A stretch of DNA of 64,000 nt from Candidatus Nitrosocosmicus agrestis (GTDB lineage: Archaea > Thermoproteota > Nitrososphaeria > Nitrososphaerales > Nitrososphaeraceae), in the NCBI RefSeq assembly GCF_008389435.1, contig NZ_VUYS01000019.1, forward strand, positions 13,352-77,351. Direction: 5' to 3'. Shown here piece after piece: positions 26,521 to 36,283 of the stretch (position 1 is its first letter; each line of letters begins with the position of its first letter). Made by a program: the position numbers and the translations under genes. A model generated the notes under the pieces. It was not told where the DNA came from. It ran no database searches and was given only the letters and a program-made list of their open reading frames with translations.

Positions 26521-26787
26521 AAGGCTAAAATGATAAAATTATCAAAGTTTTTTTATTATAGGTAGTTTGTGTTAATAGAAATATACTTTTTGAACCTTTA
26601 TACAGATTCCAAGAATATAGGCGATAAAGCAATAATACACATGTTACTATTTAAGGGGAAAGTGCATCTAGATAATAAAGAGTCAAAATAAATTGGACAA
26701 AGTTCTGTAGATATTTGATTGTTAAAATCAAACAATAGTTAAAAAAAATTCTTAATTGAATGTATGTTCTTAAACCTAAGATCGGCT

Positions 26788-27546
26788 TCATAAAGTATTG
26801 TTTAGTAATTGACCTATTACATCATCAAATACCTTCATAGGTTGCGCACCTTCTATCGCCGCAATTCTTGTAGAATTGTCTTTAAGGATAAGAAATGTTG
26901 GAGTGCTCGCCAAACCTAGACCTTTTGCGAACAAATCATTTTCAGCCACTAATTTGGAATATTTGTGAGAATCCAAACAATTTGTAAACTCAGATATGTC
27001 GGTCATGTTAACATTCTTGGCAAATGTTATCAGGCTTTCCTTTGAGACCCAACCAGTATTTTCACCTCTGGAATTTCTGTATACCTCGTCGTGATAGTCC
27101 CAATATTTGTCTTGATCGGCTGCACAATAGGATGCTTCTGCCCCCAATGTTGAGAGTCTATCTTTTGGAAGATCATTTATTACCAAGTCTTTGAATCCGA
27201 ATCTTACTATACCGGTATCAACGTATTTGGATACAAGAGTCTCTTTAGTCTCCGCGTTAAACCTTGCACAGAATGGGCACTGATAATCTCCGAATTCAAC
27301 TATATTTATTGGTGCATCTGGCTTCCCTAAGGCGGTAGCGCCAGGGATTACAGGAGTAGTAAGATTTGAGATTAGCTGTTGAATATTTTGAGGATTAGCC
27401 TCAGTTGAGGATTTATTCTGTTTTCCATAGTTAGAAAATGCTGTGATAGAACCTCCAACGAGGAGTGCTCCAAACAAAACAGCCAAAATTAAAAATTTAC
27501 GATAATTAGTCTTTTTGCCTTGCGATTTCCTAATTCTTCGCTTCAA
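26788..27546 (-). CDS. membrane-anchored DsbA-like thioredoxin-fold protein
   Basis: 252 residues. A basic N-terminus (KRRIRKSQGKK) precedes one membrane anchor (about 18-36, FLILAVLFGALLVGGSITAF), then an extracytoplasmic thioredoxin fold: IVEFGDYQCPFCARFNAET with the CPFC redox motif near residue 94, and the cis-proline loop STPTFLILKDN near 215. An inserted helical domain with an extra Cys pair (ASYCAADQDKYWDYHDEVYRN) is typical of DsbA. It probably forms or isomerises disulfides in secreted proteins. Thaumarchaea have several such paralogues. ATG start; stands alone. Confidence 0.9.
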   Translation of the reverse strand: MKRRIRKSQGKKTNYRKFLILAVLFGALLVGGSITAFSNYGKQNKSSTEANPQNIQQLISNLTTPVIPGATALGKPDAPINIVEFGDYQCPFCARFNAETKETLVSKYVDTGIVRFGFKDLVINDLPKDRLSTLGAEASYCAADQDKYWDYHDEVYRNSRGENTGWVSKESLITFAKNVNMTDISEFTNCLDSHKYSKLVAENDLFAKGLGLASTPTFLILKDNSTRIAAIEGAQPMKVFDDVIGQLLNNTL

Positions 27547-27617
27547 GTTGTGAACACATAAATGAAAGTTAATCGGTTATTTAAAACCATAATTTTACAA
27601 CGAAAGTCCCATAAAGA

Positions 27618-28052
27618 TTAACTTTTATTGCTTTCAGGTAATTTAGATACTATGAGATTGTAGGCATGTATTGCCTGATCCTTTCTTGGGAGCTGTATAA
27701 AAAACACATTGGATTCCGAGGAACCAGAAGGAGATATACCAATCATCCCTGTAACGGACAAAGATTTGAAAAAATCTAGCGTCTCATTTGCATACAGAAG
27801 AAAATCATAATCCAAAATACGGTTCATAAACTTTATGTTTATATTTACAAATACATGGACTCCATCATCAAAAATATTAAGATTTGTATCAATTGAATTG
27901 GGTCTTCCCTGCGACACCTTCATTATGTTTTCAAACTCGTTTGGATCCATTAATAAACAAGGAACTCGCTCACCGGCAAAATTTACAAGCATGTAACCTA
28001 ATTTATGAACATTAGATACAAAGTCTTCCAAGGAATTCAAATTTTTTTTCAA
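27618..28052 (-). CDS. hypothetical protein, 144 aa
   Basis: No family recognised. Soluble alpha/beta protein: an N-terminal helix (LNSLEDFVSNVHKLGYMLV), a strand-rich centre (GVHVFVNINIKFMNRILDYDFLLY), and a C-terminal helix after VFFIQLPRKDQAIHAYN. It resembles a small sensory or roadblock-like fold in outline only. ATG start. Downstream of the ATPase module on the same strand with an 86-base gap. Real gene likely. Confidence 0.6.
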   Translation of the reverse strand: MKKNLNSLEDFVSNVHKLGYMLVNFAGERVPCLLMDPNEFENIMKVSQGRPNSIDTNLNIFDDGVHVFVNINIKFMNRILDYDFLLYANETLDFFKSLSVTGMIGISPSGSSESNVFFIQLPRKDQAIHAYNLIVSKLPESNKS

Positions 28053-28138
28053 TAATTACTAAATGGTAGATAGAGTTTTAAAAATTAAACTTATAAAAAA
28101 ATAACAGACTTAAAGGTTTAAGATGGGTCTCGGGTCTG

Positions 28139-29776
28139 TTAACAAATTTGAATAGATTTTGCCAAAAGTATTGCTTTTTGTGGATCTTCGTTGCTGAATT
28201 CATGACTGTCGTACTTCTTATTAAAATAAAGAAGATCAGCAAGTTTCCACTTGTCAATTGTGACAAATGTAGTTCCCGTCCTTTTGATATTTGTCATATT
28301 GGTAGTAAGTATAACCAATTTGTCCACTACAGATGTCTTCTTAGTGCTCATGACAATTTTGTCAAAATTTTTGTTCTTGTCAGTGTCTACAGCTATTGTT
28401 ATGCCTATTCTCTTACCCATATGATCATTGTAAATAGCATCCAGACAATCAAGATCGATTTTATCCTGGTTCTTCTTGACGGCACCCATTTCTTCAAAAT
28501 AATTTATGAGGTTTTTAACTGCTTCTCTTATACCAATTTCAAGCCTATCTTTGTCAATCGACAGTTTCCTCATCTTTATAAAATCAGAAATGGGAATTCC
28601 CATTATACTACCTCTCAATCGAAGTCCAGGATAAACGCTCTTTAATGTGTCTTCTATAGATTGTTCATCTATAATATCAGATTTCTTACTCAATGCAGTA
28701 TCAAATGCATGGCTAATCACATTTAGGATGGATCTAATATTCCTAAAATCAGGAAACTCATCGTAAATAATCCGGATTTTAGAGGATAAATCCTTTCTTT
28801 CTGAAGAAGACAATTTGGGGTTGTGATGCAAAATGTATTGAAGTACTATTCCATCAATTTCATCAAAGGAGTTTGATCCGGCAAGATCGATTTTATAATT
28901 GGCCTTTTCCAATCGATCAAATAAAGAAGGACTCAGACGTGATATTTCTGAGTAATAGGATGGAGTCGTAACAATCATTAACATGGCATATGAGATGTGT
29001 GAGTTTATCAAACCTTTCATATATTCTAATGAAGAAAGATTTGTGTCAAATTCATCAATCTGAAAAATTGTAATTTTGTTTAAGAGTTTGATATTAATGG
29101 CCGCGAGGGCTTTTAAAACCATTACCAGGTTTTCAAAGGTTTTTAAATCAGAATAGTTTAACGTTCCTGTCCGGATAATCTCAGATACCAAATGGATCTC
29201 CATTTTTGTAAAATCTTTTGACATCAACTCAAAAAGGTGTTCAAAAGACAAGGTTGATTTTTTTTCTGTCAGTCGCTCAATCTTGTCAGAAATTGAATTT
29301 CCATTTAAAGAGTCAAAAAAACCATATTTTATAATTTTTTTAACTAACTTAGGATTCTGTTTGTAAGATTCTTTAAGATATTGCATCAATTGAGTTCTTA
29401 TGAGACTGAAATATTCTGATCCAAAACCAGATATTATTGAGTGAAAGAAATTGTCAATATCTCTTGGCTGTACTTGAGTAAGGTCCGTATAGGTTATGAC
29501 GGATTTGTCTCGTATGTCGGCAATAGTTTTCAAATGTAAGGTTAAATGGGTCTTTCCAGAACCAACATCTTGAATTATTGTTACTATCTTAAATAAATCA
29601 TCACTCTGACCTGCGTTTAACTTGGATTTTGATTCAAGATCAATTATACATTTTTTTATGGAATCAACAGCTTCGATGTGTCGCTTGCCACCAAGGATTT
29701 TGGAGGTTGTTATAGACGGGGTTGGGGTACTCGGGAAAGGATTATTTTCAAGTCCATAGGGCATTATGCGATACAC
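28139..29776 (-). CDS. uncharacterised ORC/BrxD-like P-loop ATPase, 545 aa
   Basis: Contains a full AAA/STAND-type core: PYGLENNPF start, Walker A IIQDVGSGKTHL (about 68-79), Walker B KITIFQIDEFD (about 234-244), a sensor-1-like MLMIVTTPSYY (about 266-275), and a downstream Arg segment LFDRLEKANYKIDL. The C-terminal 150 residues are probably winged-helix or effector. The layout resembles ORC/Cdc6-like and BREX BrxD-like ATPases, but I cannot assign it to a named family. It overlaps the 3' end of the upstream partner gene by 13 bases, so the two act together. The start may be the ATG of MPYGLENNPF four codons on. Confidence 0.75.
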   Translation of the reverse strand: MYRIMPYGLENNPFPSTPTPSITTSKILGGKRHIEAVDSIKKCIIDLESKSKLNAGQSDDLFKIVTIIQDVGSGKTHLTLHLKTIADIRDKSVITYTDLTQVQPRDIDNFFHSIISGFGSEYFSLIRTQLMQYLKESYKQNPKLVKKIIKYGFFDSLNGNSISDKIERLTEKKSTLSFEHLFELMSKDFTKMEIHLVSEIIRTGTLNYSDLKTFENLVMVLKALAAINIKLLNKITIFQIDEFDTNLSSLEYMKGLINSHISYAMLMIVTTPSYYSEISRLSPSLFDRLEKANYKIDLAGSNSFDEIDGIVLQYILHHNPKLSSSERKDLSSKIRIIYDEFPDFRNIRSILNVISHAFDTALSKKSDIIDEQSIEDTLKSVYPGLRLRGSIMGIPISDFIKMRKLSIDKDRLEIGIREAVKNLINYFEEMGAVKKNQDKIDLDCLDAIYNDHMGKRIGITIAVDTDKNKNFDKIVMSTKKTSVVDKLVILTTNMTNIKRTGTTFVTIDKWKLADLLYFNKKYDSHEFSNEDPQKAILLAKSIQIC

Positions 29777-30423
29777 CTCACAAACCCATGGATGATTCCT
29801 CTCAGGACTACCCCTTCATACCCCCCTGATGAGAGTTCATAGTTTTCAGGGTACAATTCAATCAATTCTGATACCAAGGTATAAAACTCGTTACTGGTAA
29901 TGTTGCAGCTTTCACATATATCTTCCTTAATAACAGAAAGCTCAACCCAGCCTATGGATTGTGACTTTTCACCTATAGCACTATCAAACCTACTCTTAAA
30001 GTCTTCTATAGATAATGAGCTACTTGTTGAAGTAGTCAAAAGTGAATCTGGTTTTAGGTTATTAATTTTTTCTTCGAAACGTTCAAAAGAACCTTTCATA
30101 TCTGAGAGTTCACAGTCTATTTTTTCCACGTATTTAAACAAGGAATCAGAATAATTATCTAACTTACTCTGAATACCTGTTATAGAATAATATAAGAATT
30201 TAAATTTAATATCAGATGAAAGCAGATACTCTAGATAAGATTGCTTTTCCCAACAATAGACATACGTCCCCTTTTTAGAAATACAAATCTTGTCTGATCC
30301 GGCTAGTTGATTCAATTGATCATCAAAATTAACATCCGAATGCTTTTTCTTTAGGTCAGATTTCTTAATTCCAACGGATCCAAAAGATTTAATATCATTG
30401 AATATATCATCAATGTTGGACAT
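29764..30423 (-). CDS. uncharacterised partner of the ATPase: winged-helix-like and coiled-coil protein
   Basis: 219 residues. The first 60 resemble a small winged-helix (FGSVGIKKSDLKKKHSDVNF ... GSDKICISKKGTYVYCW). A long, probably coiled-coil segment follows (about 85-125: QSKLDNYSDSLFKYVEKIDC), then a Ser/Thr linker (LLTTSTSSSLS) and a second globular part that may be another winged helix (VELSVIKEDICESCNITSNE). The gene ends inside the start of the ATPase gene, indicating translational coupling. A DNA- or protein-binding adaptor for the ATPase is plausible, by inference only. Confidence 0.65.
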   Translation of the reverse strand: MSNIDDIFNDIKSFGSVGIKKSDLKKKHSDVNFDDQLNQLAGSDKICISKKGTYVYCWEKQSYLEYLLSSDIKFKFLYYSITGIQSKLDNYSDSLFKYVEKIDCELSDMKGSFERFEEKINNLKPDSLLTTSTSSSLSIEDFKSRFDSAIGEKSQSIGWVELSVIKEDICESCNITSNEFYTLVSELIELYPENYELSSGGYEGVVLRGIIHGFVRCIA

Positions 30424-30635
30424 ATTATCAAAAACGCTGAAAAGTGTTAAATAAAAGATTGTGAAAAAAATCTACCGTATTTGTGAAATTAAATAAACAA
30501 TTATATGAATTAAAAAGCCATCTAAATTTAAAAGGAATGATGATACACAAGTCTGATAAAAGCAATGATGATAGCACTAGGGTATCTGACCACACCTTGA
30601 TAGATAATGGAGGATAAATAAATTAATAAAAGAAA

Positions 30636-30971
30636 ATGTATAATAGCTATAACAAAGTGTCCGATCCTGATAAATCATATGAAAAAAACATTGGCCAAGA
30701 TGAAGTGACGAGAAGGACAAATAAATTGCTTGAGGACTTTAAACAAAATTATGTTAAGGGTAGTGGTAATGACTTTGTAAGTGATGCAATTACCAATATG
30801 ATTGTGTGTTGTAGAACTTATGAAAAAATATTTGAAGGTTTTATAATTGTCTCTCAACTAAATAAATTGCCTCAAGAGCTAATCGAAGGATTTGTGAAGT
30901 GGTCCAATGGACAGCTTGAGGAACTAAAAGAAAAAATCCAAGAAATTGACAAAAGACGAGATATGAGATAG
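30636..30971 (+). CDS. hypothetical protein, 111 aa
   Basis: Soluble, highly charged and probably all-helical. A middle stretch (FVSDAITNMIVCCRTYEKIFEGFIIVSQL) is the most hydrophobic but too polar for a membrane span. The C-terminus (LEELKEKIQEIDKRRDMR) is a strong coiled-coil candidate. No known domain. ATG start, divergent from the ATPase module. The regular composition suggests a real, lineage-specific gene. Confidence 0.55.
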   Translation: MYNSYNKVSDPDKSYEKNIGQDEVTRRTNKLLEDFKQNYVKGSGNDFVSDAITNMIVCCRTYEKIFEGFIIVSQLNKLPQELIEGFVKWSNGQLEELKEKIQEIDKRRDMR

Positions 30972-31040
30972 GACGATGTAGTATATTTCATCCATCGAAT
31001 AAGTTAAATTCAAGCAAAGGCACATTATTATTGAATACTT

Positions 31041-31955
31041 GTGTCTGTGAGTGGTCGTCTGGAATCTTCAATTATTAAAGATTACATTGAGGTATCAAAA
31101 CCAAGAATTGTAATAGTACTTGTCATTACGGCAGTTACTTCGATGCTCGCAGCTACCAGATTCGATGGTTCTCCCGATGCAGCATGGGATATTTCGGGCT
31201 GGAAGTTACTCTTTTTGATAATTTGCGGGTCCTTGTCATCTATGGGAGCCAGTGCAATAAACCAATTTTATGACAAGAATATCGATAACTTAATGGTAAG
31301 GACTTCAAAAAGGCCTATCCCCTCAGGTAGACTTAAAGCTAATAATGTTTTGTTTTATGGATTAGCACTCTGTGTAGCATCAGTAGCCACAGCATGGTTT
31401 ACTCTAAATCCCATGGCCACTTTCATGATCGCATTGGGAATATTCTTTTACGTAGTAGTATATACCCTTGTCCTTAAAAGAAGGAACGTATGGAATATAG
31501 TTATAGGGGGTTTTGCAGGTAGTGCAGCTTCTATGGCAGGATGGGCTACAACAACAAACGGGATGGACCTTTTAGGATTTCTTGTAGGTTGGATTGTTTT
31601 TATGTGGACTCCACCTCATTTTTGGTGCTTAGCAATAAAAACGAGGGAAGAATACTCCAAGGCTAGTGTCCCCATGCTTCCTGTGGTCTACGGAGATGAA
31701 GTCACAGCCAAATATATATTCATAAATTCATTGATTTTAATCCCATACTCAATATCACTGTACTTTTTTGGATTGGGGCTACTATATCTTGTTGTTGCGG
31801 TAGGTTCGGGAGTATTAATGACGATATATCACTATAAATTAATGCAAAATCCAAATCCAGAATTCGCTTGGAAGGCATATAAAGTTACGGCCCCATATTT
31901 GGTAATAATATTCATAGCCATAGCTTTAGATTCTTTATGGTATATTCGACTATGA
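31041..31955 (+). CDS. ctaB: protoheme IX farnesyltransferase (heme O synthase)
   Basis: 304 residues with about eight membrane spans. The UbiA-family signatures are clear: NQFYDKNIDNLMVRTSKRPIPSGR (Asp-rich motif, about 76-99) and the second loop YSKASVPMLPVVYGDEVTAKYI, together with WTPPHFWCLAIK. It adds a farnesyl (or geranylgeranyl) tail to heme b to make heme O, the precursor for heme-copper terminal oxidases, consistent with aerobic life. GTG start (MSVSGRLES). No other oxidase genes are in the window. Confidence 0.95.
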   Translation: MSVSGRLESSIIKDYIEVSKPRIVIVLVITAVTSMLAATRFDGSPDAAWDISGWKLLFLIICGSLSSMGASAINQFYDKNIDNLMVRTSKRPIPSGRLKANNVLFYGLALCVASVATAWFTLNPMATFMIALGIFFYVVVYTLVLKRRNVWNIVIGGFAGSAASMAGWATTTNGMDLLGFLVGWIVFMWTPPHFWCLAIKTREEYSKASVPMLPVVYGDEVTAKYIFINSLILIPYSISLYFFGLGLLYLVVAVGSGVLMTIYHYKLMQNPNPEFAWKAYKVTAPYLVIIFIAIALDSLWYIRL

Positions 31956-31991
31956 GCATACCCAAATAGGAGCAAACATGATAATCATAGT

Positions 31992-32204
31992 TTAATTGAC
32001 CAATTCTATTCTTTTTCGTTCCTTAGTTATCCAACCGACCCGAATAAGACCAAAAATTTCCAAGTCCAAAAGAACCTTGTTAAAATCATCTTCTAAAATA
32101 CTAATGTTATCCTTTTGCAATGAGTTGATTAAATCTAGATCAGTTGTTACACCGCCTAATCGCTTGATTCGTTCAAAAATAACATTTCTAATTGGGTAAT
32201 TCAT
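31992..32204 (-). CDS. small winged-helix-like protein
   Basis: About 70 residues from the second ATG (MNYPIRNVIFERIKRLGGVT); an ATG eight codons upstream is the longer alternative. The pattern NVIFERIKRLGGVTTDLDLINSLQ ... LDLEIFGLIRVGWITKERKRIELV fits a compact winged helix: two helices, a recognition helix and a terminal beta wing. A DNA- or RNA-binding role is likely. It lies downstream of ctaB on the opposite strand and is oriented with, but upstream-adjacent in map order to, cdc48. No operon partner is evident. Confidence 0.6.
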   Translation of the reverse strand: MNYPIRNVIFERIKRLGGVTTDLDLINSLQKDNISILEDDFNKVLLDLEIFGLIRVGWITKERKRIELVN

Positions 32205-32285
32205 ACTAATTGATCGAATAAAGAGCATTAATATAGGTTTAGAAAAGGGAGAAAAGAGTAGAATGGATAAATGGATTCAAGGTTT

Positions 32286-34493
32286 TTATCCATAAAAGAT
32301 TTTGTCGTTAAACTTTGGAATTGCAGTTGTTAACTTCTTTTCTATCGATGAATACCAATTGTGCACATCGTTTGTTATGGAAGGCTTGACATTATTCAAA
32401 GACTCTTCAAAATCTGAATTAAATATCATGTCAGAGTTCTTGTGAATTGCATTAATCGCTGCAAATCGACAAAGGGCTACTAAATCTGCCCCACTGAATC
32501 CTTTTGTTAAAGACGAGATTTTGTTGAGATCAACGTCAGATGAAATTGGCATATTAGATGTTATCTTCAAAAGAATATCATATCTAGATAGTTCGTCTGG
32601 AGGACTAACATAAATAATGAGATCAAACCGGCCAGGCCTTAACAATGAAGTATCTAACAAATCGGGCCTGCTAGTTATGCCTATTACAATTACACCAAAA
32701 TTACCTGAATCATCCATCTCCGACAATATCTGAGATAAAACCCTTTCATTGCCTGATAAATCATCAGATGTACGAGGTCTGCCCAAAGAGTCCAATTCGT
32801 CGAAAACAACTATGCAGGGCGATGAAGATCTTGCTTTTCTAAAGATCTCACGTATCGCTTTCTCAGATTCACCGACCCATTTTGACAACACTTCAGGTCC
32901 TCGAACAAAAATAATATTCATTGAACCTTCATTCGCAAACGATTTTGCAAGTAAAGTCTTGCCGCATCCTGAAGGCCCAAAAATCAGGGCGCCCTTTGCA
33001 GGCTTGATACCCATTCTAAGGAATCTTTCAGGCGTCATTATTGGTGACAGCAGATTTTCCTTAAGCAAGCTCTTTTCTTTGACCAATCCCCCCACTTCAT
33101 CCCATGTAATATTGGTAGGTTCAACGTAAAATTCCCTTAATGCAGTCGGAATAATTTCTTTCATTGCGTTTAAAAAATCATTATTATTAATCCTTATACT
33201 GTTTAGAATTTCAGAAGGCACTTGGTTTTGATTTTCCAAATCGAAGTCAGTAAGTGTCCTTCGTATCGACTTCATTGCAGCTTCCCTAGACAATGCTTTA
33301 ATGTCGGCACCTGTATATCCGTTAAGTAATCTCGCCAGTTCCTTTAAATGAACATCAGAATCTAATGGCATTTCATGGGTATGGATTTTTAAAATTTCAT
33401 AACGACCATCTACATTATGAATTCCAATTTCAATCTCCCGATCAAACCGACCAGGCCTTCTTAACGCAGGATCCAAACTGTCTGGTCTATTAGTAGCTCC
33501 TAAAACTACTACATTTCCTCTGTCAGACATACCGTCCATTAATGCTAAAAGTTGAGCAACTACTCTTTTCTCCACGTCACCGAACGTATCTTCCCGTTTG
33601 GGAGCAATAGCATCGATCTCATCAATAAATATTATACTTGGAGCAGACTCCTTTGCTTTTTGAAAAATCTCTCTCAATTTACTCTCAGTTTCACCATAAT
33701 ATTTATTCACAATTTCAGGCCCATTTATTATGAAAAAGTTTGCTTTTGATTCGGCCGCTAAAGCTTTTGCTATCAGGGTTTTCCCACAACCAGGTGGTCC
33801 AAATAATAATATTCCTTTATGAGGTTCGATACCTATTTTGGAAAATACTTCTGGATGGCGCAATGGTAATTCAACTATTTCTCTTAATTTAGTAATCTGA
33901 TTCTTTAAACCTCCGATCTGTTCATACGTAACATGATGACTATCGTGATATAATTTTTCTAATCCTATCTTAATTACTATTTTAGTATTCCTTGCAATAC
34001 GCACAACCTCCTTTGGCAAAGTATTTTGGACTTTAAACTCAAGCGATGTACCTAAAAAATTAAGCAGAAATTGATCACCTTTTGTTACGGGGTATCCTTC
34101 AAATCGGTTATTTAAATATAGGATAAACTCATCTGAAAAATTTTTTGAAGTATTGCAGGATAAGACAAGTTTCTCAGCTGGTTTAGGATTTGCTTTTTTG
34201 ACTAGAACGTAATCATTCAAGCTTACTCCGGCATTTTGTCGTGTTTGTCCATCAATATGAATGAAATTATTTTTTTTTGATTTATCATCTGAACAGAATA
34301 CTGAAACAGCAGTAATCTTTTTTCCTGCTAATTCTATTATGTCACCGTCTTTAACTCCAATCTTTTCCATGGTTACGCTATCGAGTATAGCTTTTTTCTT
34401 CCCGACATCTCTAATTCTACACTCTGCAACTTTTAATTTTATGGTGTTCCCCTTTTGAACACCAGGATTGGACTTTTCTTTTTTTCTGCTCAA
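32286..34493 (-). CDS. cdc48: Cdc48/VCP-type AAA+ ATPase
   Basis: 735 residues. The N-domain (about 15-185) is a double-psi barrel with a GLEK-type end; the D1 ring has Walker [15 protein letters not shown] (232-239) and [16 protein letters not shown]2 has Walker [15 protein letters not shown] and [17 protein letters not shown]. Both show the second region of homology ([24 protein letters not shown]). Hexameric unfoldase that feeds substrates to the proteasome or remodels complexes. In D2 the Walker A has Ser in place of the usual second Pro/Gly position (GPSGCGKT), a tolerated variant. TTG start. Precedes no gene tightly. Confidence 0.95.
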   Translation of the reverse strand: MSRKKEKSNPGVQKGNTIKLKVAECRIRDVGKKKAILDSVTMEKIGVKDGDIIELAGKKITAVSVFCSDDKSKKNNFIHIDGQTRQNAGVSLNDYVLVKKANPKPAEKLVLSCNTSKNFSDEFILYLNNRFEGYPVTKGDQFLLNFLGTSLEFKVQNTLPKEVVRIARNTKIVIKIGLEKLYHDSHHVTYEQIGGLKNQITKLREIVELPLRHPEVFSKIGIEPHKGILLFGPPGCGKTLIAKALAAESKANFFIINGPEIVNKYYGETESKLREIFQKAKESAPSIIFIDEIDAIAPKREDTFGDVEKRVVAQLLALMDGMSDRGNVVVLGATNRPDSLDPALRRPGRFDREIEIGIHNVDGRYEILKIHTHEMPLDSDVHLKELARLLNGYTGADIKALSREAAMKSIRRTLTDFDLENQNQVPSEILNSIRINNNDFLNAMKEIIPTALREFYVEPTNITWDEVGGLVKEKSLLKENLLSPIMTPERFLRMGIKPAKGALIFGPSGCGKTLLAKSFANEGSMNIIFVRGPEVLSKWVGESEKAIREIFRKARSSSPCIVVFDELDSLGRPRTSDDLSGNERVLSQILSEMDDSGNFGVIVIGITSRPDLLDTSLLRPGRFDLIIYVSPPDELSRYDILLKITSNMPISSDVDLNKISSLTKGFSGADLVALCRFAAINAIHKNSDMIFNSDFEESLNNVKPSITNDVHNWYSSIEKKLTTAIPKFNDKIFYG

Positions 34494-34517
34494 CTAAACT
34501 TCGGAGTAATAAATTCT

Positions 34518-34799
34518 CTACTTCATCTTTACGGACTGTCTACTGATATTGATGACTTGCATCTCTCCAGCCCCTTCAACATTTTTTATTGATTCTTCCA
34601 ATTTTTCCATTTCACCCTCTGCATCCTCTAAAAGAAAATCACCAACCAATGCATTCAAGCCAAAGGCAATTGGTTCTTTAGCATGTGCCTTAAGTTCCAT
34701 ACCAGATGGTATATTGTCCTTTAACGTACTAGCTAGTTTATCAACATCAGTTTCAGAGTCTGCAGGTAAAATCTTGATTCTAGCAACTAATCGGGCCAT
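34518..34799 (-). CDS. ef1b: elongation factor aEF-1beta
   Basis: Guanine-nucleotide exchange factor for aEF-1A. 93 residues, normal for archaea. ARLVARIKILPADSETDVDKLA, the FGLNALVGDFLLEDAEGEME core and the C-terminal VQVINISRQS-like EMQVINISRQSVKMK match the family. ATG start. The zinc-ribbon protein upstream ends 5 bases before this ATG, the conserved archaeal pairing. Downstream lies cdc48. Confidence 0.95.
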   Translation of the reverse strand: MARLVARIKILPADSETDVDKLASTLKDNIPSGMELKAHAKEPIAFGLNALVGDFLLEDAEGEMEKLEESIKNVEGAGEMQVINISRQSVKMK

Positions 34800-34804
34800 C
34801 TCTA

Positions 34805-34984
34805 TTAAGGTCCCTCAAATCCACAGCCTACGCATTTGTAGGGTCTAGCAAATTCTCGACAACTTTGACATCGCCAAATTATTACATATCCACAATTTGG
34901 ACAATAAAATCTAACACAAGCATCATTAGGCATGATAGGCCTATTGCATGATGTACATACCGGCAATTGCAACTGCTTTGACAT
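34805..34984 (-). CDS. zinc-ribbon protein with a predicted role in translation (COG2888 type)
   Basis: 59 residues with four CxxC knuckles: LPVCTSCNRPI, FYCPNCGYVIIWRC, QSCREF and YKCVGCGFEGP. Two zinc ions would be bound. This arrangement is the small archaeal zinc-ribbon (COG2888/DUF1610, HVO_2753-like) that sits directly before aEF-1beta in many archaea, as here with a 5-base gap. ATG start. It probably binds rRNA or the translation apparatus. Confidence 0.85.
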   Translation of the reverse strand: MSKQLQLPVCTSCNRPIMPNDACVRFYCPNCGYVIIWRCQSCREFARPYKCVGCGFEGP

Positions 34985-35009
34985 GTAATAAAAAAGTCAT
35001 AAACCGCAT

Positions 35010-36200
35010 TTATATCTTGCTTAGGTCCCTTACAACTTTTCTATATTCATTTCCCATCAATGTGTAAATTAAATTCAATGTCAGTTTTGTATCCAAAAAC
35101 TGCTTTAGTGCAATGGAATGGAAATCAAAGTCCCCTGCCGCGGAAATTTTTTCCAAAGTTTTTTGTGATATATCAGAAAATATTTTGTCTAAGGATTTAT
35201 TATCCAATCTTTCCAATATACTTCTCATCAATCTAAGTCGGTCAAATTCTTTACCGAATTGAGATGTCCAATTGTCTTCGTATCTTCCAAGGTATTTTTC
35301 ATCATAGTTTTCACCATGCGAATCAGCGATAGCTCTACCTGCAAATATACCACCCATTCCCCCAGTAAAAATACCTCCTGCAGTTGTAGGTTTTGTTTGA
35401 CCAGCAGCATCACCCACTACAACGTTTTTGCCTATAGAAAAAGGAGTGACATATCCGTCAATCCATATAGGTGCATAGATTTTCCTTATAATTGAGTAAG
35501 GTTTTCCACGTTTATTTAGAAAATTGTTTATAGATTCATTAGGATTGATGTTTCTACCGGCCACACCCACTTTGCCTTTCCCTTCACCGGTGGGAATAAC
35601 CCAAGCAAAAAATCCAGGGTACAAGTCAGCATCAAAGATTACCTCGATAGTATCCTTATTTATCCAAGGTGCATAAATTTCATATTGGCCGGAAGGTAGT
35701 ATACTTCTTTTCCCTTTGTTTACAAGAGTACCTACACCCCTTGCATCGACAAAATATTTCCCATACAAATCTACTCCGCCTTTTATCTTAACCTTAAAGA
35801 CACCACCTTCAAAGGTATTTTTCAGGACCGCGCTACTAGTGTTAATTTCAGCCCCAGAAGATTGAGCTTGAAAGGCTAATTCCTTGTCAAATGATCTTCT
35901 ATCAATAACAATAACTTTTTGATTGGATGAATCTATTTCCAATTCTCTATTTCGAGTCCTAATTATTGCCCTTTTAATTTCATTATCTATAGTTTTAATC
36001 CTCGGAATAATTCCCAAGGTTTCAAGGCCCTTTTGGCTAACAACACCGCCACAGTGTTCAGGAGTTCCAATTTCGTGATCTTCTTCAAGAACAATGACCT
36101 TCATGCCTTTAGAACTCATTTCACGGGCAGCAAGTAATCCAGAAACGCTGCCTCCGGCGACTATAGCGTCGTAGGTATTTTCGTGATTCTTGTTGAACAA
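35010..36200 (-). CDS. geranylgeranyl reductase family FAD protein
   Basis: 396 residues. An N-terminal Rossmann fold (DAIVAGGSVSGLLAAREMSSKG, about 11-32) with the acidic ribose ligand in VLEEDHEIGTPEHCGG, a motif typical of geranylgeranyl reductases, and the second FAD motif VVVGDAAGQTKPTTAGGIFTGG near 265. The enzyme saturates the isoprenoid double bonds of archaeal membrane lipids (archaeols/GDGTs). Cys in EHCGG is the conserved active-site neighbour. ATG start. 25 bases separate it from the zinc-ribbon start on the same strand, so co-transcription with the aEF-1beta cluster is possible. Confidence 0.9.
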   Translation of the reverse strand: MFNKNHENTYDAIVAGGSVSGLLAAREMSSKGMKVIVLEEDHEIGTPEHCGGVVSQKGLETLGIIPRIKTIDNEIKRAIIRTRNRELEIDSSNQKVIVIDRRSFDKELAFQAQSSGAEINTSSAVLKNTFEGGVFKVKIKGGVDLYGKYFVDARGVGTLVNKGKRSILPSGQYEIYAPWINKDTIEVIFDADLYPGFFAWVIPTGEGKGKVGVAGRNINPNESINNFLNKRGKPYSIIRKIYAPIWIDGYVTPFSIGKNVVVGDAAGQTKPTTAGGIFTGGMGGIFAGRAIADSHGENYDEKYLGRYEDNWTSQFGKEFDRLRLMRSILERLDNKSLDKIFSDISQKTLEKISAAGDFDFHSIALKQFLDTKLTLNLIYTLMGNEYRKVVRDLSKI

Positions 36201-36283
36201 CTAACAAATAAAAAACGAATTACGATAAATATTTACGTTGTCTATTCTATTTTACCTTGCAGTTTATCGTGAAAATGCAAGTT

